The notes under the pieces: generated by a model
Told to the model about the DNA's origin: nothing
The model's input: only the letters and a program-made list of their open reading frames with translations
The model's database searches: none
In this document: positions 1-11,887 of the stretch, one piece after another
How positions within the stretch are numbered: position 1 is the stretch's first letter
Layout of the letters: every line of letters starts with the position of its first letter
Origin: Castor canadensis
Lineage: Eukaryota; Chordata; Mammalia; Rodentia; Castoridae
NCBI RefSeq assembly: GCF_047511655.1
Contig: NC_133387.1
Span: 18,594,353-18,658,352, forward strand
Length of the DNA stretch: 64,000 nt
Direction: 5' to 3'
Position numbers and translations under genes: made by a program

Positions 1-300
1 CTTGTTAGGCTACTTCGCATCACTATAAAAAATATCTAAAACAATCAACTTAAAAAGGGAAAAGACTTATTTTGGCTCACAGTTTTGGAAGTTTTAGTAA
101 ATGGTTGGCTGGCCCTTTTGCTTTTGGGCCTGTGGCGAGACAGCATATCACACAGGTGAGCACATGGAGGAACGTACTTTTCACTTCCATTGCTGGGGAA
201 TAAGAGAAAGGGGAAGAAGGGGAAATGGGACTTTTCCCTTTCAAGACATTTTCCCTTTCAAAGACATGCTCCCAGTGCCCAAAAACTTGCCACAATGCCT
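1..300 (-). mobile_element. MaLR-type LTR fragment (MT/ORR1-like), antisense
   Basis: The stretch carries the antisense hallmarks of a rodent MaLR (ERVL-MaLR) LTR: an 'aaaatatctaaaacaatcaac' type start, 'ttattttggctcacagtttt' near 69-88, and 'gggcctgtggcgagacagca' near 126-145. It is cut off by the window edge on the left and interrupted on the right by L1 sequence. What looks like its remaining end reappears at 1248-1342, so the LTR was split by later insertions. It is non-coding; the short ORFs across it have no meaning. Family assignment is by eye; the subfamily is uncertain. Confidence 0.6.
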
Positions 301-304
301 CATC

Positions 305-515
305 TCTTTTTTTTTAACTTTTCATTTTATTTCATTTTTAAGTTAGACTACAATAACAAAATAACAATACAGTTTTCATTGTGATACTTCCATAGATGAA
401 TATATATATTCCCACCAAAAGTGTGTAAGGGTTCCTTTTTCCCCTTGCATCATCACCATCATTTGTTTTGGTTTTCTCTTGATGGTCACCATTCCAACTG
501 GAGTGAGATGGAATT
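305..515 (-). mobile_element. L1 fragment, antisense (3' tail joined to ORF2 piece)
   Basis: T-rich start, then near 410-510 the antisense form of the conserved L1 ORF2 segment: 'cccaccaaaagtgtgtaagg' followed by 'attccaactggagtgagatg'. This piece is normally several hundred bases upstream of the L1 3' end, so the copy has lost internal sequence. No reading frame survives. Confidence 0.55.
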
Positions 516-521
516 TTAGTG

Positions 522-1245
522 CACTTATTTTTTTTTATTGTTGTGCTGGGTGGGGGTACATTGTGTCATTTATAAAGGTTCTTACAATGTATCAAATATA
601 TCATGCTTGAATTCACCACCTTCCACTGCTCTCCATCCCCCCTCTCCTGATTTCTGGAACAGTTTCAACAGTTATACATACATGTGTATACATTATTTGA
701 ACAGTATTCATCTTCCTAACCCCTTTCCCCATGACTTCCCCCCTCCCACTGCTGCCAGCCCCCAACCCTTCCACGGGCAGAACCTGTTCCTCCCTCCTGG
801 TCTCTGTTTTTGTAGAAGAAAAAACATAAAGGATAATAAGAGAAACATGGCATTTTTGTTAGTTTCAGATAAAGATAGCTACACAGGGAGTTAGTTTCCT
901 TGCATATATGTATCACATATGTTTCCATGCATGTATGTATCACAACCCCAGTTGGTTCATCTCCTCTAGTCCTCTTCTCTCCTCCCTAGTCTACTTCCCA
1001 TGGTGGCTCTGACCAGCTTAACATACCTATATTCATTCCTGTACAGTGAGCACATCAACCACATTCAATTTTTTTGGTTTCCTTCCCTTGCCTTATCCCT
1101 CCCATGCACAGCCTCCCAGTAGTGTGACCTATGTCCCATAATATTACTGCATTTGTTTTACATTTATAATCTGCAAATGAGGGAGAACATGAAGCTTTTG
1201 GCTTTCTGAACCTAAATTCACTTACAACAATGCCCCATATCTTAA
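522..1245 (-). mobile_element. L1 3' end, antisense, inserted in a MaLR LTR
   Basis: Begins with a T run at 530-538 and 'gtgctgggtgggggtacatt', the reverse of a 3' UTR type that also appears in sense at 45595-45832. It runs back through the 3' UTR towards the end of ORF2; 'aatgagggagaacatgaagc' near 1177-1196 is the reverse of the conserved L1 segment close to the ORF2 stop. Together with the 305-515 piece it separates the MaLR LTR halves at 1-300 and 1248-1342. The 118-codon ORF in this stretch is fortuitous. Confidence 0.6.
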
Positions 1246-1247
1246 AA

Positions 1248-1342
1248 GTTCTCTACCTCCCAGTAGCAACCACACTCCAGAGGTAACCACACCCCTAACA
1301 CCTAGGCCTATGGGGTACATTCCAGATACATATTATAGCAAA
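1248..1342 (-). mobile_element. Distal end of the split MaLR LTR, antisense
   Basis: 'cctcccagtagcaaccacac' and 'ggggtacattccagatacat' followed by 'attatagca' match the end of the antisense MaLR LTR pattern. Read with 1-300 it gives one LTR interrupted by about 950 bp of L1 sequence. Confidence 0.5.
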
Positions 1343-1964
1343 AACATGTTTGTTTTTATTTTAATCTGCTATTGTAGCAAATTTAATATATAAGCTGCTT
1401 AAGAAAAGCAAAACACTCTTAAGCTTTAGGGGAAAAAACTTATAGATGATATACAATTTTTCTATGCATAACTATTTAGTGTGTAATGTTTTTCTTAGAA
1501 TTTGTAAATTTTAAATTCTTCAGTTAGATGGGATTTAATTTTCTTGTCTCATGGTACCCTTGTATGGTTTTGGCAATAAGGTTATATACCCTGTCCCTTG
1601 GGAGATTGTTTTCAAGTTGGTATACAAAAAAACTGCAAACACTCAAGTCCTTTGTATAAAATGAGGTCATACTTGCATACTATCAATACACATCCTTAAG
1701 GATACTTTAAATCATCTCCATCCTTCAGTATACCTATAATATGCAAAACAACATAACTATTAATAAACAGTTGTTATGCTGCATTTATGGAATAAAGGCA
1801 AGAAAAAAGTCTGTACATATTCAGTGTACACATAATTTTTAATAGTTTCAATCTGAGGTTGATTAAATCTATGGATATGGAAGTCACTGTACTAGCTTTG
1901 TTTGCTTGTTTTCTATTCTTAGGAAGATATATAGTATCAGATCAACCCACCAAAAATTTGTAGA
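1343..1964. other. Unassigned A+T-rich DNA
   Basis: No ORF of note, no recognisable repeat family and no RNA gene seen. Confidence 0.5.
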
Positions 1965-2780
1965 ATTATTTTGTGAATCATTTTACAACTAGTTGTATTT
2001 TTTTCTTTATAGGAAGAATTTAAGCTATCCATTTCCTTTAATGGTTACAATAACAGTTATGGTTTCTATCTCTACTGTTGTCAGTTTAAGTAAATTATAC
2101 TTTTTAAATATTTTTATGCTTCATAGAAGTTTTTAAATCAATTGACAACTTATTAAAAGAATGTTCTTATTGCCTTTTGAATCTCTTCTATATCTAAATT
2201 ATAGATAATTATAACTTTTCCAATTCTATTATTATTTGTTTCTCCTCCTTTACTTTGATCCATTTGTCAGATGTCTATTTTATTAATCTTCTCAAAAATA
2301 TTTGGTTTTGTCATTCCCACTAATTTTTCTTTGATTTTTAATCTGTTTTTTTAGATGTTTTTTAATAATCATATTATTGTTATACAGGGGGTACATTGTG
2401 ATACTTACAAAAGTTCTGACAGTATATCATAGTTGAATTCACCCTCTCCATCATTCTCTTTTATCCTTCCTCTTTCCCCCATTCCTGGAATAGTTTCAAC
2501 ATGTCTCATTTTTCCATTTTCATACATGAGTACATAATTTTAGTTCCTAATGGAATTATAATCTTTCTTCTATATTCTCTTGGGTATATTCTGCTATTCT
2601 TTAAGATAAATACTTAGCTTATTTAATTTTGAGATTTTCTTTCACAGTAGTAAAAGAAGCTGGACTAGTCTTTATTACTAACAACTATATATATATTTCC
2701 ATATCGTGTTTCTATAATTGGAGAAATCTCAAAACACCATTTACATTTATGAGTACTTTGAAATCATGATTATTTGTTCT
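1965..2780 (-). mobile_element. Old L1 ORF2 remnant, antisense, split by a younger L1 3' end
   Basis: At 2270-2330 the text 'attttattaatcttctcaaa' followed by 'atttggttttgtcattccc' is the reverse of a conserved L1 ORF2 stretch between the endonuclease and RT domains. The same element seems to resume near 2565-2780 ('cttagcttatttaattttga'). In between, 2370-2560 is the antisense 3' end of another L1 ('gggggtacattgtgatactt'). All frames are destroyed. This is an older layer than the L1 copies with visible target-site duplications. Confidence 0.5.
2370..2560 (-). mobile_element. L1 3'-UTR fragment, antisense, nested in an older L1
   Basis: 'gggggtacattgtgatactt' and 'gaattcaccctctccatcat' match the reverse of the same 3'-UTR family seen at 540-720. 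It sits inside a more decayed antisense L1. No target-site duplication could be made out. Confidence 0.5.
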
Positions 2781-4649
2781 ACCAATAGATCTTACTAATT
2801 TGTAAATTAATAACAAGCTATTTAAAAATACATTGGTAACATATACTTCATTTTCTTTGTACTTTTATATACATTATTTTGTGCACCAAGGATCACTGTT
2901 ACATGAGATAGCCAATATGCTTCCCCAAATTTCCATTAAAGGGAAAAAAAGAGACAAAAACACCTTCACTGGGGCTTAATGTGGGATTCTCAGATTTAGC
3001 TTTTTCACTTTGTCAGAGGCCAAAATCCCTAAATACCAGTGCCTATGTAGATGTTTTCCTTCATGTAGCAATTCTTCATGATTCCCTTTCTTACAACTTC
3101 TCTAATGTGTTTTCACCCGAATTTTATTTTCCTGAGCTTATTTTGACCCTGGATATTTTCCTTACTTTGTAGCAAATCTAATAATGAATTAAATATTACA
3201 TATGTGATCGTTTTTAAAAATTTCATTATATTTACAAAAGAATCTCTCTGACTATGCTGTCCATTAACCTGCTGGAAATAGAAGTCTTTCTATTTGGGAT
3301 TTTCAAACTTTTACTAATGCTATGTTGGGAGAAATAGCTACCATAATTTATTTATAATTCTGACCTTCAGATTTATATTCAATAAGGATTCTATTCTTGA
3401 AGAACAATCCTCCCCACTGAGACCTTACATATCTTCCACATCTAGCCCTGAAGCATTCTTCCTAATGACAAGATTCAAAATTTTAAATCTGGGGAACTAG
3501 CTCTCAGGATTTAGCCATTTACTGCTGTCACCTATTTTGAGAGTCACACATACAACACACTCTCTAATGAAACAGGATTCATAAGACTGAAGACAATTCA
3601 GAAAGCACAGGACCTTGTCTTCTCCACACTTTTCTTTGCTTTAAGGTGACTTTTAAATTGACATTGCTGTCACATCCCAGCCAATTCCTCAACTTCAAGT
3701 TATCCCTTAGAATGTCACTCAATGACCAGGTTTCCAAAGAGTTCTGTATTTTTTTCCTTAAGCCCTACAGTGTCCATCCTGAGTGATTGTCTTTACATTT
3801 TGCATCTTTCAAGACTCTGAATCTCATGCCTTTTGTTTAGATTCTGTGAACGGATGCCACTGGCAGAGGAAGAAGTTTTTTATTTCTTGAAAAACTATGT
3901 AATCAGATAGATGGATGGACAGATAGATAGATAGACAATATATTACACAGAGATATGTAATATATTGTACATATGTGCACAACATATAATTTATATTAAA
4001 GCTATACCACAAATTTGGATGAGGCTAATAAAAGTGGAAATATTCGACCCATAATTTTACTTTCTTTTTTTTTATGCTTTCAGATAATTCTGCATCTGAT
4101 TGCTTTAATCTACATTTCTTCAGCTGTACATAGGAAAATTTACTTCACTACAGCTTCATCTGCATTCATTATTATTGTCATCTTTTCCAATATGATAGGC
4201 AGAAATATTTCTTATTTTAACTTGACTACTGAGGATGAATATTTTATGTGTGTTATTAGAAGAGTTGACTGAGTTATTCTAAAACAAAAATAATTGTTCT
4301 TTCAAAATATAGGCCACATTGTAGTTATTATAATAATTAATTATTTTCATATATTTTTGGACAAACTGTACAAAGTGTATATTACTTTGAAAGATGATTA
4401 GATTCAATCTGTACTATCTTACTACTTAAACTCATATGTGGTTTCAAATTCATTTGCTCTAATTATCAAGAGATTAAACTAAATAAACCGATTGACTTGA
4501 AGTACCTGAATAATGGCATATGCTGTTTGAGGAGTATAAATACAGTCATAAAACATTTTATAAGACTTTAACAAAGTCATAGCTTTGTGGATTTATAGAT
4601 ATTTGGATCTACTCACATCTTTGAACAATAATAGATATTTGAAGAAGGT
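2781..4649. other. Unassigned DNA with a GATA-type microsatellite
   Basis: Mostly A+T-rich and non-coding. A short imperfect (GATA/GATG)n run lies at about 3907-3936. ORFs of 60-85 codons here have no recognised family, no start context and hydrophobic low-complexity content typical of chance frames. Confidence 0.45.
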
Positions 4650-4805
4650 ACTTAGAGACAAATCCAGCCCTCTTGTCTGTAAATTTGACAACTAAGATCC
4701 AGAAAGAGAGGCTGATTCACCAATATCACAGAGGAAGTCATTGATAAATCTAATATTAGAATTCAGGTGCCCCAACTTGTTTTCTAAAGATTTATAATCA
4801 CTTTA
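4650..4805 (-). mobile_element. MIR-like SINE relic, antisense
   Basis: The order 'aactaagatccagaaagaga', 'caccaatatcacagaggaag' and 'agaattcaggtgcc' follows the reverse of the MIR core (the normal form is 'gaggaaactgaggc...cacacagctagtaag...gattcgaacccag'). It is heavily diverged, so this is a weak call. Confidence 0.4.
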
Positions 4806-4810
4806 CCACC

Positions 4811-5217
4811 ATCCAAATTTTAGAACAACTCTCATATACTCAGACAGCTATTTTTGTGCAGACTCTACAGAATGTCAAACATTTTCTGATCGAAGGTATA
4901 AATCCACTGGAGTTGGATTTTAATCCAACTTCAGCATGTTTTTTATCTGATACTTTCAAACTATTCAAACATAATGAGGCTATATCTAACCTCAATTGAC
5001 ACCCATCAACTGATTGAGTCTGATACAATGATATCCTTAATACCATTTTTGAAAGGTATTTTATTGCCATTGAAGAAAAAGAATCTTGATTGGAGTTATA
5101 ATTTAATAAGTGACTTTTTTCCACACAGCACAAAAAACGTATGTGGAACTTAGTCCCCACATCAATTTCTACTCAGACACCAAAAAAAGAAAATGGGGTT
5201 TATAGAAGATTTTTTTG
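4811..5217. other. Unassigned DNA upstream of the full-length L1
   Basis: A 106-codon antisense frame at 4840-5160 has no recognised family or conserved motif. No repeat identified. Confidence 0.4.
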
Positions 5218-5233
5218 AAAATCTAAAGTTCAG
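5218..5233 (+). repeat. Target-site duplication, left copy (16 bp)
   Basis: aaaatctaaagttcag directly precedes the L1 5' end and is repeated without mismatch at 12388-12403 after the A-rich tail. Confidence 0.9.
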
Positions 5234-5398
5234 GAGGATTCCAAGATGGCGGCTAGAGGGAGGAAGCAGAAAGTGAGCCTCCTATAGTGAAATCTTGGAG
5301 AGACGCTGGAGACACACTTTGCAGGCAAAATCACTGAGAAAAGGCACAACTTTGACCCCTCCACACCTCCAGCCAGCACAGAGCATCTCCACTTCACG

Positions 5399-6049
5399 TT
5401 AAACGGAGAAACAAGGAGGGCCCCCGGGCTGCCAGTCGCCCACACACAGATGGCTTGGGAAGACATGGACCAGGTGAGCTTCACGGTACTGCGGTAATCC
5501 CACAGACAAGCCTAGGCAAGAGCAGCATAGCCCCCTGGACACTGATCTCCACCTGGGAAAAAAAGAGAAACTGAGTAATAAGCAATAAGAACAATTAAGA
5601 CACGCGGGAAAGAGGGTGGGGTGCCCTGAGCCCTGAAGATTGGGGGAAGGGAATCCTTCCCGGGACTGTAAATAAACAAGCCGGGTGGGCTGGAGAGCCT
5701 CTGGCAGGAGCAGGGCATGCACCCAGCAACCAGGAGCAGGGAAGCTTGTGAGAGTGGCGGAGGGAGAAAAACTCCACAGGAGAGGAGGGAAGACCCACTT
5801 CCCACTTGAACTGTAAATAAACATGGTGGCCAGCAGGAGCCTCAGCACCACCCAGTAAGCAGGAGCAGGAAAGCTTGTGAAAGTGGCACTGGGAGAAAAA
5901 CTGCACAGGAAAGGGGGGAAGACCCACCTCCCACATGGACTGTAAATAAACACGCAGGCCTGACAATGCAGTGGCAGTGTCACCTTTCCCAGTGCTTGGA
6001 AAGGGGAAAGCCTGTAGCAGAGGCTCCCGCACAGGAGAACTCTGAACAA
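5399..6049 (-). other. Antisense ORF (216 codons) in the L1 5' UTR, function unknown
   Basis: A minus-strand frame opens with ATG at 6047-6049 and stays open for 216 codons. Its product would be rich in Phe, Pro, Ser and Leu, with two repeats of about 34 residues (33-66 and 76-109) spaced 43 residues apart, because the 129-bp DNA repeat is a multiple of three. A second antisense frame (5595-6053, 152 codons) is open in parallel. No known domain is recognised. Primate L1 has an antisense 5'-UTR ORF (ORF0), which makes the position interesting, but this one shares no sequence with it that I can see. It may be a by-product of the G+C-rich repeats. Confidence 0.25.
5660..5960 (+). repeat. Tandem repeat units inside the L1 5' UTR
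   Basis: The block 'actgtaaataaac' occurs at 5665, 5810 and 5939, giving periods of 145 and 129 bp. Between them 'gcaggagcag', 'aagcttgtga' and 'gggagaaaaact' recur in the same order, and 'gaagacccac' recurs between the last two. This is a short monomer-like array within the L1 promoter region. It resembles in principle, not in sequence, the monomer arrays of mouse L1. Confidence 0.75.
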
Positions 6050-6828
6050 ACAAAGCCTGTGGGACCAGGTGAGCGCTAGCTCACCCCAGAGATCTGCATA
6101 AATAACGCCGCCAGCTACAGGCTGAGAGCAGCAGGCAGGCGAGCCACAGTTGCAGATACCACTCTCAGAACTGTGTCCAGACTCTTTTTTCTCTTTTTCT
6201 CCCTACCTTTGATGAGAGAACAACCGAATTACACCTGCAAGCCGAAAAACTTACTGAAACTGTATTGCATTTGAACTTGGGACACTTGGTGTGGCTTTTG
6301 TGTGTGTGTGTGTGAGTGTGTATTTTTGTTCTACTTTATGCATCCCCTTTGATGAGACAACTACAGAACAACATCTGAGGCACCAACTCCAAGACTGGAG
6401 ATTGAGATGGACACGCAAATTATTAAGACTGAAACTGCATTGCATATAAACTTGGAAGTTTTTTTTTTTTAATTTTCTATTTTCCATTTTATTTTAATTC
6501 ATTTTTATATATAGATATTTCTTTCATTTACTTAGTTTTTATTTTTTTATCTTTGATTTTCAATCCTCTCTCTGTCTCTCTAATGTCTGTTCAGCTTACT
6601 GTCAATTAGTACACTAACACTCCCTGTTTATACCTTTGAAACTTTCTAGTCTGATACCTTGTTCTGCTTTCTCCCTCTTCTCTGTATATTTGTTTTCCCC
6701 TTTTCTTTAACTTCTTGCTTTCCATCTCAGCTCACACTTCCATTCTAAATATTACCATTGTTATTATTACAAGCTAGAAAATACTTAATTGCACACAGTA
6801 CAGGGACAGTAACAACACCAAAGACAAT

Positions 6829-8066
6829 GACTGGAAGACAGAAAAAACAGGGAAACCAGTTTCCCCACAGCAAAAATTAGTACAGGAACGAGAGGGGAAT
6901 GAAGAAAACAGATACTCAGATCCAGACTCCAACAAAATGAAGATAAACTATGCCAAAGGACCCAATGAAGCCCACAAGAATAATTTAAAAGAAGACATAC
7001 TACAGGTACTCAATGAGAATTTTATAGAGATGATACTGGATATGGTCAATCAAAATGTACAGGAGACACTCAAGAAATTCCAAGACAACAAAAAAAGAGA
7101 ATTTGAAAAAGCAAAAGAAGAAATAAAGGAAACCATAGAAGCACTGTATAAACACCAAAGTGAAAGAGAGAACACAATGAATAAACAGATAAATGAACTC
7201 AGGACAAAAATAGACAACATTAAAGAGGAAAACTGCCAGGATATGGAAAACCTCAGAAAAAAGAACGAAACAGGACTACAAAACAAAACAGAAGGCCAAT
7301 CCAGCAGAATAGAACAAACAGAAGACAGAATCTCAGAACTTGAAGATGAAATGGTAATTAAAGGAAAAACCAAAGAACTATTAAATAAACAACTCAAGAC
7401 TTGTGAAAAGAAAATGCAAGAACTCACTGACTCCATCAAAAGACCAAACTTGAGAATCATGGGCATCGAAGAGGAGAACAGGTGCAAACGAAGGGAATGC
7501 ATAATATATTCATCAAAATAATAATGGAAAATTTCCCAAATCTAGAGAATGATAGTCCCATACAGATGCAAGAGGCCTCCAGGACACCAAGCAGACCAGA
7601 TCAAAATAGAACTACTCCACGACATACCATCATTAAAACAACAAGTTCAGAAACTAAGGAAAGAATATTGAAGGCTGTAAGAGAGAAAAAACAAGTAACA
7701 TACAAAAGTAAACCCATCAAAATCACAGCAGACTTCTCAACAGAAACATTAAAAGCAAGAAGAGTGTGGGGTGAGATCTTCCAGGCACTGAATGAAAATA
7801 ACTTCAACCCCAGGATACTCTACCCAGCAAAGCTATCATTCAAAATAGATGGAGCAATAAAAGTCTTCCATGATAAGCAGAAACTAAAACAATATGTGAC
7901 CACAAAGCCACCATTACAAAAGATTCTGCAAGGGATCCTGCACACAGAAAGTGACACCCAACTTAACCATGAAAAGCAGGCAGCACCAAACCACAGGAAA
8001 AGAAAAAGCAAGACAGTAGAGAGTAACATCAAGTTAGGTACAAACAATCAACATTCAAATGACTAA
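6829..8066 (+). pseudogene. L1 ORF1 (RNA-binding chaperone), broken
   Basis: ORF1 protein binds L1 RNA as a trimer and is needed for retrotransposition. The frame begins at 6829 (MTGRQKKQ...), meets an in-frame TAG at 6880-6882, and continues open from 6937 to about 7470. There an apparent one-base loss in the 'gaggagaacaggtgc' segment shifts the frame, and the rest reads from 7482 to the TAA at 8064-8066. Seen in order: a Glu/Lys-rich coiled coil (about 7000-7430), the RRM start (PNLRIMGIEE, 7446-7475), and the C-terminal domain (KPIKITADFSTETLKARR, then RILYPAKLSF). With both lesions it cannot make full-length protein. It ends nine bases before ORF2, the usual L1 spacing. Confidence 0.88.
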
Positions 8067-8075
8067 GACAACTAA

Positions 8076-11000
8076 ATGGCAGGAATCACCACATACCTAT
8101 CAGTACTAACGCTTAATGTTAATGGACTTAATTCACCCATCAAAAGACACCATTTGACAAAATGGATTAAAAAAGAGGATCCAACAATTTGTTGCTTACA
8201 GGAGACTCATTTCACTGACAGAAATAAGCATATGCTTAGGATGAAAGGCTGGAAGAAGATTTACCAAGCCAACAGCCCCAAAAAACAGGCGGGAGTAGCA
8301 ATACTTATCTCTGACAAAGTAGACTTCAAACCTACAGTGATCAAATGAGATAAAGAAGGACATTCCATACTAATAAAAGGGGAAATAGACCAAAAAGGAA
8401 ATAATAATCATCAATCTGTACGCACCCAATGTCAACGCACCCAATTTCATCAAACATACCCTGAAAGACCTAAAAGCATATATAAATGCCAACACAGTGG
8501 TTGTGGGAGACTTTAACACCCCATTATCATCAATAGATAGGTCATCCAAACAAAAAATCAATAAAGAAATCCAAGATCTAAAATATGCAATAGATCAAAT
8601 GGACCTAGTTGATGTCTACACAACATTTCATCCAACCTCTACACAATATACATTCTTCTCAGCATTCATGGAACCTTCTCCAAAATAGATCATATCCTAG
8701 TGCACAAAGCAAGCCTCAGCAAATATAAGAAAATAGAAATAATATCATGCATACTATCTGATCACAATGCAGTAAAAGTAGAACTCAACAACAAAAGTAA
8801 AGACAAAAAACATGCAAACAGCTGGAAACTAAATAACTCATTACTTAATGAAGAATGGATCATCGATGCAATAAAAGAGGAAATTAAAAAGTTCCTGGAA
8901 GTCAATGAAAATGAAAACACAACCTACCAGAATCTATGGGACACAGCTAAGGCAGTCCTGAGAGGAAAGTTTATAGCCATGAGTGCATATATTAAAAAGA
9001 CTGAAAGATCCCAAATCAATGACCTAATGATACATCTCAAACTCCTAGAAAAACAAGAACAAGCAAATCCCAAAACAAATAGAAGGAGAGAAATAATAAA
9101 AATAAGAGCTGAAATCAACGAAATAGAACCCAAAAAAACCATACAAAGAATTAATGAAACAAAAAGTTGGTTCTTTGAAAAAATAAATAAGATCGATAGA
9201 CCCCTGGCAAACCTGACTAAAATGAGGAGAGAAAAAACCCAAATTAGTAGAATTAGGAATGCAAAAGGGGAGATAACAACAAACACCATGGAAATCCAGG
9301 AAATCATCAGAGACTACTTTGAAAACCTATATTCAAATAAATTCAAAAATCTAAAAGAAATTGACAGGTTTCTAGATACATATGATCATCCAAATTGAAC
9401 CAAGAGGAAATTAATCACCTGAATAGACCTATAACACAAAATGAAATTGAAGCAGCAATCAAGAGTCTCCCCAAAAAGAAAAGTCCAGGACCTGATGGAT
9501 TCTCTGCTGAATTCTATCAGACCTTTAAAGAAGAACTGATACCAACCCTCCTTAAACTGTTCCACGAAATAGAAAGGGAAGGAAAACTGCCTAACACATT
9601 TTATGAAGCCAGTATTACACTTATCCCAAAACCAGGCAAAGACACCTCCAAAGGGAGAACTATAGGCCAATCTCCTTAATGAACATTGATGCAAAAATCC
9701 TCAACAAAATAATGGCAAACTGAATTCAACAACACATCAAAAAGATTATTCACCATGACCAAGTAGGCTTCATCCCAGGGATGCAGGGGTGGTTCAACAT
9801 ACAAAAATCAATAAGCATAATAAACCACATTAACAGAAGCAAAGACAAAAACCACTTGATCATCTCAATAGATGCAGAAAAAGCCTTTGATAAGATCCAA
9901 CATCATTTCATGATAAAAGCTCTAAGAAAACTAGGAATAGAAGGAAAGTTCCTCAACATTATAAAAGCTATATATGACAAACCTACAGCCAGCATTATAC
10001 TTAATGAAGAAAAACTGAAACCATTCCCTCTAAAATCAGGAACCAGACAAGGATGCCCACTATCTCCACTCCTATTCAACATAGTACTGGAATTCCTAGC
10101 CAGAGCAATTAGGCAAGAAGAAGGAATAAAAGGAATACAAATAGGTAAAGAAACTGTCAAAATATACCTATTTGCAGACAACATGATCCTATACCTTAAA
10201 GACCCAAAAAACTCTACTCAGAAGCTTCTAGACATCATCAATAGCTATAGCAAGGTAGCAGGATATAAAATCAACATAGAAAAATCATTAGCATTTCTAT
10301 ACACTAACAATGAGCAAAAGGAAAAAGAATGTATGAAAACATTTCCATTTACAGTAGCCTCAAAAAAAATCAAATACCTAGGTATAAACCTAACAAAAGA
10401 TGTGAAAGACCTCTACAAGGAAAACTATACACTTCTGAAGAAAGAGATTGAGGAAGACTATAGAAAGTGGAGAGATCTCCCATGCTCATGGATTGGTAGA
10501 ATCAACATAGTAAAAATGTCGATACTCCCAAAAGTAATCTACACGTTTAATGCAATTCCCATCAAAATTCCAATGACATTCATCAAAGAGATTGAAAAAT
10601 CTACTATGAAATTTATATGGAAACACAAGAGGCCACGAATAGCCAAGGCAATACTCAGTCAAAAGAACAATGCAGGAGGTATCACAATACCTGACTTCAA
10701 ACTATATTACAAAGCAATAACAATAAAAACAGCATGGTACTGGCACAAAAACAGACATGAAGACCAGTGGAACAGAATACAAGACCCAGATATGAAGCCA
10801 CACAACTATAAGCAACTTATCTTTGACAAAGGAGCTAAAAATATACGATGGAGAAATAGCAGCCGCTTCAACAAAAACTGCTGGGAAAACTGGTTAGCAG
10901 TCTGCAAAAAACTGAAACTAGATCCATGTATATCACCCTATACCAAGATTAACTCAAAATGGATCAAGGATCTTAATATCAGACCCCAAACTCTTAAGTT

Positions 11001-11887
11001 GATACAAGAAAGAGTAGGAAATACTCTGGAGTTAGTAGGTATAGGTAAGAACTTTCTCAATGAAACCCCAGCAGCATAGCAACTAAGAGATAGCATATAT
11101 AAATGGGAACTCATAAAACTAAAAAGCTTCTGTTCATCAAAAGAAATGGTCTCTAAACTGAAGAGAACACCCACAGAGTGGGAGAAAATATTTGCCAACT
11201 ATACATCAGACAAAGGACTGATAACCAGAATATATAGGGAACTTAAAAAACTAAATTCTCCCAAAACTAATGAACCAATGAAGAAATGGGCAGGTGAACT
11301 AAACAGAACTTTCTCAAAAGAAGAAATTCAAATGGCCAGAAAACACCTGAAAAAATGCTCACCATCTCTAGCAATAAAGGAAATGCAAATTAAAACCACC
11401 TCACCCCTGTTCGAATAGCCATCACCAGCAACACCACCAACAACAGGTGTTGGCGAGGATGCGGGGAAAAAGGAACCCTCTTACACTGTTGGTGGGAATG
11501 TAGACTAGTACAACCACTCTGGAAAAAAATTTGGAGGCTACTTAAAAAGCTAGACATGGATCTACCATTTGATCCAGCAGTACCACTCTTGGGGATATAC
11601 CCAAAAGACTGTGACACAGGTTACTCCAGAGGCACCTGCACACCCATGTTTATTGTGGCACTATTCACAATAGCCAAGTTATGGAAACAGCCAAGATGCC
11701 CCAGCACTGACGAATGGATTAAGAAAATGTGGTATCTAGACACAATGGAATTTTATGCAGCCATGAAGAAGAACGAAATGTTATCATTCGCTGGTAAATG
11801 GATGGAATTGGAGAACATCATTCTGAGTGAGGTTAGCCTGGCCCAAAAGACCAAAAATCGTATGTTCTCCTCATATGTGGACATTAG
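8076..11887 (+). pseudogene. L1 ORF2 (endonuclease-reverse transcriptase), broken
   Basis: ORF2 nicks target DNA and copies L1 RNA. The endonuclease domain starts at 8076 (LTLNVNGLNSPIKRHH, CCLQETHF), has VVGDFNTPLS near 8500 and the catalytic SDHNA at 8757-8771. The RT domain shows [25 protein letters not shown], and at 10171-10182 the active-site motif reads FADN where L1 needs FADD (aac for gac at 10180-10182). The C-terminal zinc-like segment [14 protein letters not shown] is at about 11447-11488. At least five stops or frameshifts split it (for example near 8348, 8688, 9396, 9680 and 11080). The ancestral stop is probably the TAG at 11885-11887; a one-base loss just upstream lets one frame run on to 12008. 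Confidence 0.9.

Larger units (their letters stand above)
5234..6828 (+). promoter_or_regulatory. L1 5' UTR with internal promoter region
   Basis: The first bases hold 'ccaagatggcggctagaggg', with 'aagatggc' at 5243-5250. This is the YY1-type site that sits at the very start of primate L1 and places the transcription start. The 5' UTR then has G+C-rich sequence to about 6170, followed by a pyrimidine-rich, A+T-rich second half with a short (TG)n run near 6300-6320. Sense ORFs are closed by repeated 'ctgtaaataaac' blocks. Promoter activity is inferred from L1 biology, not shown by the sequence alone. Confidence 0.65.

Noticed and set aside
7050..7502. 150-codon antisense ORF
   Set aside because: Shadow of the A-rich ORF1 coiled-coil coding strand of L1 copy B.
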